A stretch of DNA of 64,000 bases from Roseibium litorale (GCF_014842915.1 NZ_JACYXI010000001.1:717887-781886); one strand, 5' to 3'; counted from the first letter of the stretch, positions 53,690 to 62,656 are shown. The notes: a model not told the origin generated them from the letters alone. A program made the numbers and translations.

Positions 53690-53796
53690 TTACTCCGGTC
53701 GTAGAAGTTGGCGCCCAAGAAATCTATAAAAGATGCCTGCGCGGGAGGGCGGCATGACGCCTGCGACACTGCCGTGCAGCACGAGGAGGTACGCCG

Positions 53797-54300
53797 ATGC
53801 GTAAATCGGTTGATGCAATATTGCGCTGGGCGATCATTGCCATTTTCACCGTTCTGGTGGCTTGCGTTGTATGGCAGGTCGCCAGCCGTTTCATTTTTGG
53901 AACTCCAAGCACCGTTACGGATGAGCTGGCACGCTTCCTCTTCATGTGGGTAGCGCTGATCGGCGGGGCCTACACGCTCGGTCAAGGCCGCCATCTGGCG
54001 ATCGACCTGCTGCCGATGACCCTGACAGGCACCCGCAAACTGCTTCTGGAGCTTCTCATTCTGGCCCTGATCTGCGCCTTCGCCGGTGTCGTGATGATCT
54101 ACGGCGGCAGCCTTCTGGTCATGAAGACCCTCGCCTCAGGCCAGGTCACTCCAAGTCTTCAGATCCCGATGGGCTATGTCTATGGCGCGATCCCATTCTC
54201 AGGAGCGGTGATGATCTTCTATTGCCTGACCTTTGCGGCTGATCTTCTGAACGGCAAACGCCCTCAAATCGAGAGCATTTCCGCCGGTCCCCTTTCCTGA
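53797..54300 (+). CDS. TRAP transporter small membrane subunit (DctQ family)
   Basis: A protein of 167 residues with four membrane segments (IIAIFTVLVACVVWQVASRF at the front) and the DctQ motif TDELARFLFMWVALIGGAYTLGQGRHLAID. It scaffolds the large subunit. GAGG lies 7 bases before ATG 53797. It begins a rightward operon with dctM and a GH31 gene. Confidence 0.94.
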   Translation: MRKSVDAILRWAIIAIFTVLVACVVWQVASRFIFGTPSTVTDELARFLFMWVALIGGAYTLGQGRHLAIDLLPMTLTGTRKLLLELLILALICAFAGVVMIYGGSLLVMKTLASGQVTPSLQIPMGYVYGAIPFSGAVMIFYCLTFAADLLNGKRPQIESISAGPLS

Positions 54301-54330
54301 CGTTCAAGCCCGCGTTTCCCGGAGAATTTC

Positions 54331-55632
54331 ATGGCCACCGCAGCACTCCTGCTTTTCGGCACGTTCGGTGTTCTAACCCTGCTTGGCGTTCCGATCGCCT
54401 TCGCGATTGGACTGTCCGCCGCCGTCACCTTCCTCCTGTTCATGGGCTTCGACCAGTCCATGTTCATCGTCGCCCAGCAGATGGCCTCGGGCCTCGACAG
54501 TTTCACCTTGCTGGCAATTCCGTTCTTCATCCTGGCAGGCAACATCATGAACCGGGGCGGCATCGCCCTGCGGCTCATTTCCTTTGCCAAGGTGCTTGGC
54601 GGACGCCTGCCTGGCTCGCTTGCTCACTGCAATGTGCTTGCCAACATGATGTTCGGCTCAATCTCCGGCTCTGCCGTGGCCGCCGCAGCAGCCGTTGGCG
54701 GCGTGATGGCCCCCTTGCAAAAGAAAGAAGGTTATGACCCGGCCTTCTCCGCAGCGGTCAACATCGCCTCCAGCCCGACAGGCCTGCTCATTCCCCCCTC
54801 CACGACGCTGATCGTCTATTCCCTGATCACGGGCGGCACCTCGATCGCGGCTCTTTTCGTGGCAGGCTACGTGCCGGGCATCCTCATGGGGTTCGGTCTC
54901 ATGGTGGTTGCTGGCTTCATTGCAAAGAAGCGCGGCTACCCTGTTTCCCCCCGCTCCAGCTGGGGTGAGGTTCTGCGCGTTACCCTCGATGCCCTGTTGC
55001 CGCTCAGCCTGGTCGTCATCGTCATGGGCGGCATTATCTTCGGGGTCTTCACAGCCACGGAGGCATCGGCCATCGCCGTCGTCTACACTCTGTTTCTGGC
55101 CCTGGTCTGGTACCGGGAAATCGGCATCAAAGACGTTCCGGCGATCATTCTGGAGTCCGCTGTCACGACCGCCATTGTCCTCTTGATGATCGGCGCCAGC
55201 ATCGGCATGAGCCGCGTTATGGCCTTCGGGGACATCCCCTTTGCCTTGTCCGATGCTCTGCTTGGCATCTCCGACAACCCGATCATCATCCTGCTGGCCA
55301 TCAACATTGCCCTGCTGATCGTCGGCACTTTCATGGATATGACACCGGCCTTGCTGATCTTCACGCCGATCTTCATGCCTGTGGTGCAGGATCTCGGTAT
55401 GGATCCGGTCCACTTTGGGATTATGATGACCTTGAACCTGTGCATTGGCATTTGCACACCGCCGGTCGGCTCGGCCCTTTTCATCGGCTGCTCCGTGGGC
55501 AACACCAGCATCGGTTCCGTCATCCGTCCGCTTCTTCCGTTCTATGCCGTGCTTTTCGGCCTGCTGATGCTGGTGACTTTCGTGCCTGAAATCAGCCTCG
55601 CCCTGCCGCAACTGCTTCTGGGGTACAAATGA
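54331..55632 (+). CDS. TRAP transporter large permease subunit (DctM family)
   Basis: A protein of 433 residues with about 12 membrane segments. Signatures: FILAGNIMNRGGIALRLI, MMFGSISGSAVAAAAAVGGVMAP and LLIPPSTTLIVYSLITGGTSIAALF, and GICTPPVGSALFIGCSVG near the end. It moves the substrate with sodium ions. GGAG precedes ATG 54331. The stop overlaps the GH31 start by four bases (ATGA), so transport and hydrolysis are coupled. Confidence 0.96.
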   Translation: MATAALLLFGTFGVLTLLGVPIAFAIGLSAAVTFLLFMGFDQSMFIVAQQMASGLDSFTLLAIPFFILAGNIMNRGGIALRLISFAKVLGGRLPGSLAHCNVLANMMFGSISGSAVAAAAAVGGVMAPLQKKEGYDPAFSAAVNIASSPTGLLIPPSTTLIVYSLITGGTSIAALFVAGYVPGILMGFGLMVVAGFIAKKRGYPVSPRSSWGEVLRVTLDALLPLSLVVIVMGGIIFGVFTATEASAIAVVYTLFLALVWYREIGIKDVPAIILESAVTTAIVLLMIGASIGMSRVMAFGDIPFALSDALLGISDNPIIILLAINIALLIVGTFMDMTPALLIFTPIFMPVVQDLGMDPVHFGIMMTLNLCIGICTPPVGSALFIGCSVGNTSIGSVIRPLLPFYAVLFGLLMLVTFVPEISLALPQLLLGYK

Positions 55633-57992
55633 AAACTCTGAACACCTGGCGTCTCAAGTCTGCCACTGCCACCGGCGTCGAACTGGAGGTTGAAGGCCGG
55701 CACATCCTGCGGATCGCCGTTCTGGAAGACCGTCTGTTCCGTGTCTCTCTGCTGAAGGATGGCGCCTGGCGCCTGGATCGGAGCTGGACCATTGCTCCCA
55801 ACGGCGATGCACCGCTGGAAGGCCGAAGCCGCGACCGCAACGATGGCTTCCCCTGCCCGGCCTTCACTCTGTCAGAAGGCGAAGGCAAGATCGTTCTCGC
55901 CACGGACGCGATGCGCCTGACGGTCTCAACGCCGCTGCACCTCGCCTGGGAAGCCAGGACCGCAGACGGCTGGAAGGTCTTTGCCGAAGAGCGCAGCACG
56001 GGCGCGCTGATGCTGGGCGTGCGAGACCACCGGCACAGCCATTTCCTCAACCGCTCTCCTCAGGACAAGGTCTATGGTTTGGGCGAGAAGGCTGGACTTC
56101 TGGAGCGTTCCGGCCGCCGCTATGAAATGCGCAACCTGGACGCCATGGGTTATGACGCTGAGACGACCGACCCGCTTTACAAGCACGTTCCCTTCACGCT
56201 GACCAAGACGGCGGAAGCAGGCTGCTGGTCGATCTTCTACGACAACCTGGCAGGTACCTGGTTCGATCTTGGCAACGAGCTCGACAACTATCACAAGCCT
56301 TACCGCAGCTACCGGGCGGAAGATGGTGACCTCGATTACTACATGCGCTGGGCCGACAATCTGGGTGAACTCTCCACGGCCCAGGCCAAACTGACCGGCG
56401 GCACGGCTTTCCCGCCGCGCTGGACCCTTGGCTATTCCGGTTCGACCATGTCCTACACAGATGCACCGGATGCACAGGTTCAGCTGGAAGGCTTCCTGAC
56501 CAAGATCGCAGAACACGGCATTCCCTGTGACAGCTTCCAGATGTCCTCCGGCTACACCTCCATCGGCCCGAAGCGTTACGTCTTCAACTGGAACACGGAC
56601 AAGGTGCCGGACGTCCTGTCCATGACCGCCAAGTTCCGCGAAGCCGGCGTCCACCTGATCGCCAACATCAAGCCGTGCCTGCTGCAGGATCACCCGCGCT
56701 ATGGCGAGGCGGAAGCAGCCGGTCTCTTCGTCCGCGACAGCGAGGCCGACAAGCCGGAGCGCTCGATCTTCTGGGACGACGAAGGCTCGCATCTCGATTT
56801 CACCAAGCCGGAAACACAGCGCTGGTGGCAGGAGAACGTGACACGGCAGCTTCTGGAAAAGGGCATCGGCTCCACCTGGAACGACAACAACGAATATGAG
56901 ATCTGGGACGATCTGGCCCGGTGCGAAGGCTTTGGCAGCGAGATCCCGGTCAAGCTGATCCGCCCAATCCAGCCGATCCTGATGACCCGTGCTTCGGAAA
57001 CCGCCCAGAAAGCCCATGCGCCGCATCTGCGCCCCTATCTGATCAGCCGCTCCGGAGCCCCGGGACTGCAGCGCTACGCTCAGACCTGGACCGGTGACAA
57101 CTGGACCGACTGGAAGACGATCCGCTGGAACATCCGCATGGGCCTCGGCCTATCCATGTCCGGCTTCTTCAACATCGGCCACGACGTTGGCGGTTTCGCA
57201 GGTCCGAAGCCGGAACCGGAACTCTTCGTCCGCTGGGTTCAGAACGGCATCTTCCATCCGCGCTTCACCATTCACAGCTGGAACGATGACCACACTGTCA
57301 ACGAGCCCTGGATGTATCCGGAAGTGACCCATCACATCCGCGATGCCATCAAGCTGCGCTACAAGCTGATGCCATATCTCTACACCCTGCTGTGGCGCAT
57401 GGCCCGTTTTGACGAGGCCATGATCCGCCCAACCTTCGTGGAGTTTCCGGACGATCTGCGCTGCTGGGACGACACGGACGACTTCATGCTCGGCCCGGAC
57501 CTTCTGGTTGCCAATGTGGTCGACAAGGGCGTGACCACCCGCAAGGTCTATCTGCCTGAGAACGGCACGGGCTGGTGGGACTTCCACGCCGGCACCTGGC
57601 ACGAAGGCGGACAGGAACTGGAACTGTCCGTCGATCTCGGCTCCATGCCGCTGTTCGTCCGCGCCGGAGCCATCCTGCCGCTCGCAGAAGGCAGCAGCCG
57701 CGCAGCCCCGGAAGCAGAGACCGGCCGTATCCTGGCCCTCTTCCCGGTTCCGGCAACGGGCGAAGCGAAGGGCGAGCTGTTCGAAGACGACGGCATCAGC
57801 GTTGATGCGCCGTTCAGCCACCTCACCTTCACCTTGAAGGCCAAGGGCGGCACGCTCGACCTCGACTGGACCAGGGAAGGCACCGCCACTCCGGTTCTGG
57901 GCGAAGCAACTCTGGTCGTGCCGAAAGGCGAAACCCGCCCCCTCAGCGCCCGCGGCAAGGCGCTCGGTCAGGGCGCTCCGATCACGCTCTAA
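55629..57992 (+). CDS. GH31 family glycosidase (alpha-glucosidase/xylosidase type)
   Basis: A protein of 787 residues without signal peptide. An N-terminal beta-sandwich is followed by the barrel with nucleophile D419 in STWNDNNEYEIW (canonical W-x-D-M-N-E, here N-D-N-N-E) and acid/base D490 in WTGDNWTDW, then C-terminal beta domains. GH31 enzymes retain configuration on alpha-linked glucose, xylose or related units. It is coupled to dctM and so should act on a glycoside imported by the TRAP system. The active-site text does not match YihQ-type sulfoquinovosidases. Linkage specificity is unknown; an alpha-linked uronic-acid-containing disaccharide would fit. Confidence 0.9.
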   Translation: MKTLNTWRLKSATATGVELEVEGRHILRIAVLEDRLFRVSLLKDGAWRLDRSWTIAPNGDAPLEGRSRDRNDGFPCPAFTLSEGEGKIVLATDAMRLTVSTPLHLAWEARTADGWKVFAEERSTGALMLGVRDHRHSHFLNRSPQDKVYGLGEKAGLLERSGRRYEMRNLDAMGYDAETTDPLYKHVPFTLTKTAEAGCWSIFYDNLAGTWFDLGNELDNYHKPYRSYRAEDGDLDYYMRWADNLGELSTAQAKLTGGTAFPPRWTLGYSGSTMSYTDAPDAQVQLEGFLTKIAEHGIPCDSFQMSSGYTSIGPKRYVFNWNTDKVPDVLSMTAKFREAGVHLIANIKPCLLQDHPRYGEAEAAGLFVRDSEADKPERSIFWDDEGSHLDFTKPETQRWWQENVTRQLLEKGIGSTWNDNNEYEIWDDLARCEGFGSEIPVKLIRPIQPILMTRASETAQKAHAPHLRPYLISRSGAPGLQRYAQTWTGDNWTDWKTIRWNIRMGLGLSMSGFFNIGHDVGGFAGPKPEPELFVRWVQNGIFHPRFTIHSWNDDHTVNEPWMYPEVTHHIRDAIKLRYKLMPYLYTLLWRMARFDEAMIRPTFVEFPDDLRCWDDTDDFMLGPDLLVANVVDKGVTTRKVYLPENGTGWWDFHAGTWHEGGQELELSVDLGSMPLFVRAGAILPLAEGSSRAAPEAETGRILALFPVPATGEAKGELFEDDGISVDAPFSHLTFTLKAKGGTLDLDWTREGTATPVLGEATLVVPKGETRPLSARGKALGQGAPITL

Positions 57993-58020
57993 GTTCTGCC
58001 CAAACAATCAAAATCGAGAA

Positions 58021-58059
58021 GCCCCGCGCATAGGCAAAACTGTGCGCGGGGCTTTTCTT
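58021..58059 (+). terminator. Terminator of the dctQ-dctM-GH31 operon
   Basis: GCCCCGCGCA (58021-58030) pairs with TGCGCGGGGC (58043-58052), followed by TTTTCTT, 30 bases after the GH31 stop. Confidence 0.88.
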
Positions 58060-58162
58060 GTCGTTTGCGGTAAACCGCTCTTGCGCCTCGCCTGTTCTCA
58101 CAGTCATCTTCCGGAAACGGTCAGGTGCACCGCTGACCCGACCTAGCACGAAGGACATTTTC

Positions 58163-58636
58163 TTGAAGGTCCCTTCCCCCTCCGCTGCCCAGAAGCCCAT
58201 CGTCCGCCCCGCCTGTCAGGAAGATCTGGAAGGTGTTCTTGCTCTCTTCCGCCAGCTCAATCCGGGCGACCCCATTTTGGATCCGGAGATGGCCCGGTCA
58301 ACCTGGATAAGACTGCTTTCAAGCGGCTTCACCACAATGTTCGTTGCAGAAGTCGACGGTCTGCCAGCGGCCTGCTGCACGCTTGCGATCATTCCAAACC
58401 TGTCTCGCGGGGCAAGGCCCTATGGGGTGATCGAGAACGTCGTCACGGACGCTGACCACCGCCGCAAGGGTCTCGGCCACGCTGTCCTGCATGCGGCGCG
58501 TGACCTTGCCTGGCAGGAAGGCTGCTACAAGCTGCTGCTCGCAACCGGCTCCAAAAAGGAAAGCACCCTACGTTTCTACAAAACCGCAGGCTTCAACACA
58601 GGCAACAAGACCTATTTTGAAATGCGGAACAATTAG
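58163..58636 (+). CDS. GNAT family N-acetyltransferase
   Basis: A protein of 157 residues if started at TTG 58163, which has GAAGGAC 8 bases upstream; the open frame begins with another TTG at 58058 inside the upstream terminator, so that start is unlikely. Motif A is VIENVVTDADHRRKGLGHAVLHAA (R-x-K-G-x-G), followed by LLLATGSKKESTLRFYKTAGF. Substrate unknown. The start is inferred and deserves a check against homologues. Confidence 0.83.
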   Translation: MKVPSPSAAQKPIVRPACQEDLEGVLALFRQLNPGDPILDPEMARSTWIRLLSSGFTTMFVAEVDGLPAACCTLAIIPNLSRGARPYGVIENVVTDADHRRKGLGHAVLHAARDLAWQEGCYKLLLATGSKKESTLRFYKTAGFNTGNKTYFEMRNN

Positions 58637-58727
58637 AGGCAGGGACTAGATCACCGACGAACAAGGAAAAGAGGTTCATTTGTCCCGGGAGGCAATCCGA
58701 AAATCTGACCTAAGCCATTGAAAAATA

Positions 58728-58803
58728 TGGTGGGCCCGGAGGGACTCGAACCCCCAACCAATCCGTTATGAGCGGACGGCTCTAACCATTGAGCTACAGG
58801 CCC
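58728..58803 (-). tRNA. tRNA with CAU anticodon, probably tRNA-Ile2 (lysidine-modified)
   Basis: A 76-nt cloverleaf read on the minus strand. The acceptor GGGCCTG pairs with CGGGCCC (one T-G pair), and the encoded CCA is at 58728-58730. D arm AGCTCAATGGTTAGAGC, anticodon stem TCCG/CGGA around loop CTCATAA with anticodon CAT at 58768-58770, T arm GGGGGTTCGAGTCCCTC. The body resembles alphaproteobacterial tRNA-Ile(CAU) rather than elongator or initiator Met; TilS would convert the C to lysidine. Assignment to Ile rests on recollection of sequences. Confidence 0.88.
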
Positions 58804-59278
58804 TTGAGCGGAAATTCGAAAAGCAGAAGGCAATTCCCGCGTAAGGTTGCTTGGTATACCAAGAAAAGGCGGTGGGGCAAGGGCTTTGGCCGCAACTATC
58901 CGCATCTTCCATTGCCGCTGCGCCGCGTTTGATCGAAAGGCTCTCAAGGTCTCCTGCAACGCCATCCGGGCACAGAAGAGAACCAAAAGCGTGCGTCAGT
59001 CGCCCCCGCGCCATTCGCTTCAAACAGGAGGCGCGGGCAGAGAGGCCGGAACGGTTGGTCACAGGCTGCTCTTGGTGTGGCTCTAAGCTTGATGGCTGAA
59101 GCTCCGGCCTGAAAATGGCGCCTACCCTGCGCGCAAGTCCTGATCTGATCTATTCCGGCATCAAGTTGCTTAGCCATCTCAAGCACAACGTTAAAATGGC
59201 CTTTCCCTGCCGGGTGCCCCCTTGTGATCAGGCGGCCCCATTCTGTTATAACGACCCGGGGCTTAAGGGGACCCGGAC
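58804..59278. other. 475-base intergenic region without a recognised feature
   Basis: The stretch between the tRNA and the AI-2E family gene contains short open frames on both strands but none with a ribosome site or familiar motif. The tRNA promoter should lie at its left end and the promoter of the permease gene at its right end. I see no repeat or clear hairpin series. Confidence 0.4.
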
Positions 59279-60370
59279 ATGCGCTCGACATTGCTTACCA
59301 TCACGCTAAGCCTGTTTCTGGTCTGCCTCAGCGGCTGGCTGCTGCTTGCAGGGCGCACCCTGCTCCTTCCCTTCGTGATTGCCCTGATCGCGTGGTATCT
59401 CATCAACGCGTTGTCGGGGATTTTTCAGAAAATTCCCTTGGGGCGCTGGCGTTTGCCCGGTTGGGTGGCGCTGCCCCTGTCGCTCGTTGCGATTTTTATG
59501 GCCGCGACCCTTGTCTTCGACATGGTGACGGTCAATCTGACCCAGCTGGCCCGCGACGCGCCTGCCTACCAATCCCGGCTGGAACAAGTCTTCTCAGACT
59601 TTACCCGCCCCCTGAAGCTGGAAGATCCGCTCGAGTTAAGGGATCTGCTGCCGGACGCAACCGTTCCCGGAATGGTGACTGCAGGGGCTAGTTTCCTAAC
59701 GACAATTGCCGGATCGGCCTCTCTGGTCTTCATCTATGTCCTGTTTCTCTTGCTGGAGCAGTCAACCTTTGACCGGAAATTACAGCAGGTCTTCACAGAC
59801 AGGAAGAAAGCCGAGACGGCCTTCGCTGTCCGCGCCGAGATCAACCGCTCCATCATGCATTACTTTGGCATCAAGACCGCGGTCAGCATCTTCACTGGCC
59901 TATTCACCAGTGGCCTCTTGTCCGTTGCAGGCCTGCCCTACGCCCCGCTCTTCGGCTTTATCGCCTTTCTGCTGAATTTCATTCCAACCATCGGCTCACT
60001 GATCAGCGTGATTTTCCCCAGCCTGCTGGCGCTGGCCTATTACGACACGCTCGGCCCATTCGTATTGATCGCTCTCGGTCTGGGCTTTGCCCAATTCATC
60101 CTCGGCAATTTGATCGAACCACGCCTGATGGGGTCCAGCCTGAACCTGTCGGGCCTGGTGATCATGCTCAGTCTTTCGTTCTGGGGAACGATATGGGGAG
60201 TGGTCGGCATGGTCATCTGTGTTCCGCTGACCGTCGTCCTTATGATCATTTGTTCGAAGTTTGAAAGCACACGGCCAGTTGCCGTGCTTTTGTCTGCCAA
60301 TGGGAACATCGGAGACCCCGCAAGACCATCCGGCGGCAGCCTCATCAGCGAGGTTCAGGCAAAGGTCTGA
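59279..60370 (+). CDS. AI-2E family transporter (PerM/YdiK-like)
   Basis: A protein of 363 residues with about eight membrane segments (LLTITLSLFLVCLSGWLLLAG at the front) and the family signatures YFGIKTAVSIFTGLFTSGLL, APLFGFIAFLLNFIPTIGSLIS and FILGNLIEPRLMGSSLNLSGLVIMLSL. The fold forms pentameric permeases for signal molecules or sodium/proton exchange. The substrate cannot be read from sequence. AGGGGACC precedes the ATG. A 9-bp perfect hairpin follows. Confidence 0.92.
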   Translation: MRSTLLTITLSLFLVCLSGWLLLAGRTLLLPFVIALIAWYLINALSGIFQKIPLGRWRLPGWVALPLSLVAIFMAATLVFDMVTVNLTQLARDAPAYQSRLEQVFSDFTRPLKLEDPLELRDLLPDATVPGMVTAGASFLTTIAGSASLVFIYVLFLLLEQSTFDRKLQQVFTDRKKAETAFAVRAEINRSIMHYFGIKTAVSIFTGLFTSGLLSVAGLPYAPLFGFIAFLLNFIPTIGSLISVIFPSLLALAYYDTLGPFVLIALGLGFAQFILGNLIEPRLMGSSLNLSGLVIMLSLSFWGTIWGVVGMVICVPLTVVLMIICSKFESTRPVAVLLSANGNIGDPARPSGGSLISEVQAKV

Positions 60371-60385
60371 TCCCGAAAGGAAATT

Positions 60386-60408
60386 ATCCGGTATCCTGAA
60401 TACCGGAT
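60386..60408 (+). other. Hairpin after the AI-2E family gene
   Basis: ATCCGGTAT (60386-60394) pairs with ATACCGGAT (60400-60408) with a 5-base loop. No T tract follows, so termination is uncertain. Confidence 0.5.
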
Positions 60409-60486
60409 GAACAGGAGCGTCATGGCCGCGCCGCAATCACATTCCAAATTCATGCAATCAGACCTTGTATTTCTACTGGAGGAATC

Positions 60487-61275
60487 ATGAGCCGTTCGTT
60501 TGCACCAGCCTTAGTACCCGCACCGTCTACTGCACGACGCTTTCTGCGCTTTCCCATGGCGATGCTGTTTCTGGGTGCTTTGGCAGTGCCAGTAGCAGCC
60601 CCCCTTCCCGCTTTGGCCGAAGCGTCCGGAAAAGGCCCCGTCGCAACCATATCGATCACGGGGCAAGGCAAACTCTCCATGGCGCCTGACATGGCTGTGG
60701 TTACGACAAGGGTCGTCACGCCTGCCAAGACCGCCCCAGAGGCTCTTGATGAGAACACCAAGGCCATCTCTGAGGTGATTGCCGAGATCAAGAAAGCCGG
60801 CATCGAAGCCAAGGACATCCAGACCAGCGGCTTCTCCATCTTTCCCCGCTATGAACAGCAAAAGGGCCGGGAAAATCAGCCTCCGGCAATCGCCGGGTAC
60901 GAGGTTGCCAACGGTGTAACCGTCAATATCCGGGATCTGGCGAAGCTCGGGCCAATTCTGAATGCGGTGGTGCAGTCCGGAGCCAACGAGGTCAACGGCA
61001 TCTCGTTCCAGGTCAGCGATGCGGACAAGAAGATGGATGAAGCCCGAAAGGCAGCCGTGGAGAACGCCAAATCCCGCGCCAGCCTTTATGCGCAAGCCGC
61101 AGGGGTGAAACTGGGCAAGATCCTATCGATCTCCGAGGGCGGAGCTTCCATGCCGCAACCGCTCTATATGCGTGCCGAGAAAATGGCTTTTGCAAGCGAC
61201 GGTGCAATCCCGGTGGAAGCCGGGCAGGAAACCCTCTCGGCGTCGGTCACCATCGTTTGGGAACTGGCGGACTAA
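60487..61275 (+). CDS. SIMPL-domain (DUF541) periplasmic protein
   Basis: A protein of 262 residues with a signal peptide (FPMAMLFLGALAVPVAAPLPALA). TISITGQGKLSMAPDMAVVTTRVVT, DIQTSGFSIFPRYEQQK, YEVANGVTVNIRDLAKLG and SVTIVWELAD at the C terminus define the SIMPL domain. Related proteins (YggE, BP26) form barrel-like oligomers and affect oxidative stress and, in Brucella, antigenicity. CTGGAGG precedes the ATG. It ends at a strong terminator shared with the convergent GNAT gene. Confidence 0.92.
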   Translation: MSRSFAPALVPAPSTARRFLRFPMAMLFLGALAVPVAAPLPALAEASGKGPVATISITGQGKLSMAPDMAVVTTRVVTPAKTAPEALDENTKAISEVIAEIKKAGIEAKDIQTSGFSIFPRYEQQKGRENQPPAIAGYEVANGVTVNIRDLAKLGPILNAVVQSGANEVNGISFQVSDADKKMDEARKAAVENAKSRASLYAQAAGVKLGKILSISEGGASMPQPLYMRAEKMAFASDGAIPVEAGQETLSASVTIVWELAD

Positions 61276-61302
61276 ACAGGTCCGGACACGACAAACCGAA
61301 AG

Positions 61303-61338
61303 AGCCGCGGGAATGCATTCCAGCGGCTTTTTGCTTTC
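61303..61338. terminator. Terminator of the SIMPL gene
   Basis: AGCCGC (61303-61308) pairs with GCGGCT (61323-61328), extended by GGAATG/CATTCC inside; TTTTTGCTTTCTT follows on the plus strand. The minus strand side ends in CTTTC, so it may also end the convergent gene. Confidence 0.85.
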
Positions 61339-61344
61339 TTCTGA

Positions 61345-61932
61345 TCAAAGCTGGCGGATCCAGACCTGCATCGGCTTTTCCGTTTCCTCGCTCTCACCCA
61401 CATCCTGCCAGGGGAAATAGACAATGCCATTTTCCAGCTTGCTGTAGCCGCGCTTGGCCCAGAACGGGTCCAGCGGCAGATAGTCGGCAGGCTTCAAGGG
61501 ATGCACGTCCGGGCGGACAACGGCACAAAAAGCAGCGGTTTCATAGCCGAGGTCACGGGCGTGGGCCTCACGTAGATCAAAGAACTGGTGTCCGATTCCC
61601 TTGCCCCGATAAGCCGGATAGAGAAGGGACTCCGCCATATAGAAGATCTTTTTCGGATCGAGCCGGTTTTCCTCGAAAGGGCGGCGGAACTGGATGACTT
61701 CTTTTTCCAGTGGCTCGCCAGTAGCTGCCCCCACAAGCTGGCCATCATCATAGGCACCGACGATCACAGCGCCATCAGTGTGCGCATAGCGCTGCAGATA
61801 GCGCTGCTCATACTCCATCGACCCATCGTAGATATAGGGCCAGCTTTTGAAAACCTCGATGCGCAGGCGCGCCAGATCCGGCAAAGCCGTTCTCAGGTCC
61901 TCATCTTTCAGGACCTTGATATTTATTGGCAT
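61345..61932 (-). CDS. GNAT family N-acetyltransferase
   Basis: A protein of 195 residues (MPINIKVLKDEDLRTALPD) with GGGAG upstream of ATG 61932. SLLYPAYRGKGIGHQFFDLREAHARDLGYETAAFCAVVRPDVHPLKPADYLPLD includes the R-G-K-G-I-G acetyl-CoA loop. The N-terminal IEVFKSWPYIYDGSMEYEQRYL region is typical of a distinct GNAT subgroup seen in proteobacteria. Substrate unknown. Convergent with the SIMPL gene. Confidence 0.88.
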   Translation of the reverse strand: MPINIKVLKDEDLRTALPDLARLRIEVFKSWPYIYDGSMEYEQRYLQRYAHTDGAVIVGAYDDGQLVGAATGEPLEKEVIQFRRPFEENRLDPKKIFYMAESLLYPAYRGKGIGHQFFDLREAHARDLGYETAAFCAVVRPDVHPLKPADYLPLDPFWAKRGYSKLENGIVYFPWQDVGESEETEKPMQVWIRQL

Positions 61933-62167
61933 ATTTCACTCCCACTCCTGCCCGCGCATAGCATCATGGTGTGAGGGTTAAAAATCAACCTCTCCGGGTG
62001 TCTGAGCAGCACCTACCAGATATGTGCTTTCCGCATACCTGAGATCGGATCCTGCCAGACTACGGAGCACGGATTCTTCAATCGACATCAATCTGCGATA
62101 AGATCAGAATACGATGCATCGTGATCAAATGTCCGGAACGCAACAGATCTTCAAGGGAAAGCAAGCC

Positions 62168-62656
62168 ATGTCGCCGACACAGCCAGCCGCCTATAGCCGC
62201 CTCCATATTGTTCTTCACTGGCTCATAGCGGCGCTGGTGGTATTCCAGCTCATTTTCGGCGAAGCGATTGGCCAGTTGGGACGCGCCTTGCGTGACGGAC
62301 GGACGTTGTCGCCTTTGGACACCATTCTCGGCAATGCGCATATTTACGGCGGTGTCGCGATCCTGCTCCTCACAGTCTTGCGCCTGGGCATCAGACACAG
62401 ACAAGGCGTCCCAACACCACTGCCCTCAAGCGCTTGGCAGGAGCAAGCCGCAAAATGGACCCACGTCCTGTTCTATGCTCTCTTGCTGATAACACCACTG
62501 ACAGGTCTGGCCGCATGGTTTCTTGATATTCATCTGGCCGGAGAGTTTCATGAGCTGATGAAGCCCGTCTTCATCCTACTCATCGTGATCCACGTTGGCG
62601 CAACTCTATGGCATCAAGTTGTCCTAAAGGACGGCATCCTCAAACGCATGATGTGA
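62168..62656 (+). CDS. Cytochrome b561
   Basis: A protein of 162 residues from ATG 62168 with AAGGGAAAG upstream; the open frame begins at 62114 without support. Four membrane segments: LHIVLHWLIAALVVFQLIF, AHIYGGVAILLLTVLRLGI, HVLFYALLLITPLTGLAAWF and PVFILLIVIHVGATLWHQVVL. His residues in the first, second, third and fourth helices are in place to bind heme b. Such proteins carry electrons between quinol and periplasmic acceptors or remove superoxide (CybB-like). Confidence 0.93.
   Translation: MSPTQPAAYSRLHIVLHWLIAALVVFQLIFGEAIGQLGRALRDGRTLSPLDTILGNAHIYGGVAILLLTVLRLGIRHRQGVPTPLPSSAWQEQAAKWTHVLFYALLLITPLTGLAAWFLDIHLAGEFHELMKPVFILLIVIHVGATLWHQVVLKDGILKRMM

Noticed and set aside
54658-57026. 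Minus-strand open frames (317 and 366 residues) inside dctM and the GH31 gene
   Set aside because: Antisense to secure genes, with His/Asp-rich repetitive composition typical of shadow frames.
55629-57992. GH31 protein as a YihQ/SmoI-type sulfoquinovosidase belonging to the 38-43 kb module
   Set aside because: Its nucleophile region reads N-D-N-N-E as in alpha-glucosidase-like GH31 proteins, and it is coupled to the glucuronoside TRAP operon 12 kb away. I see no support for sulfonate recognition.
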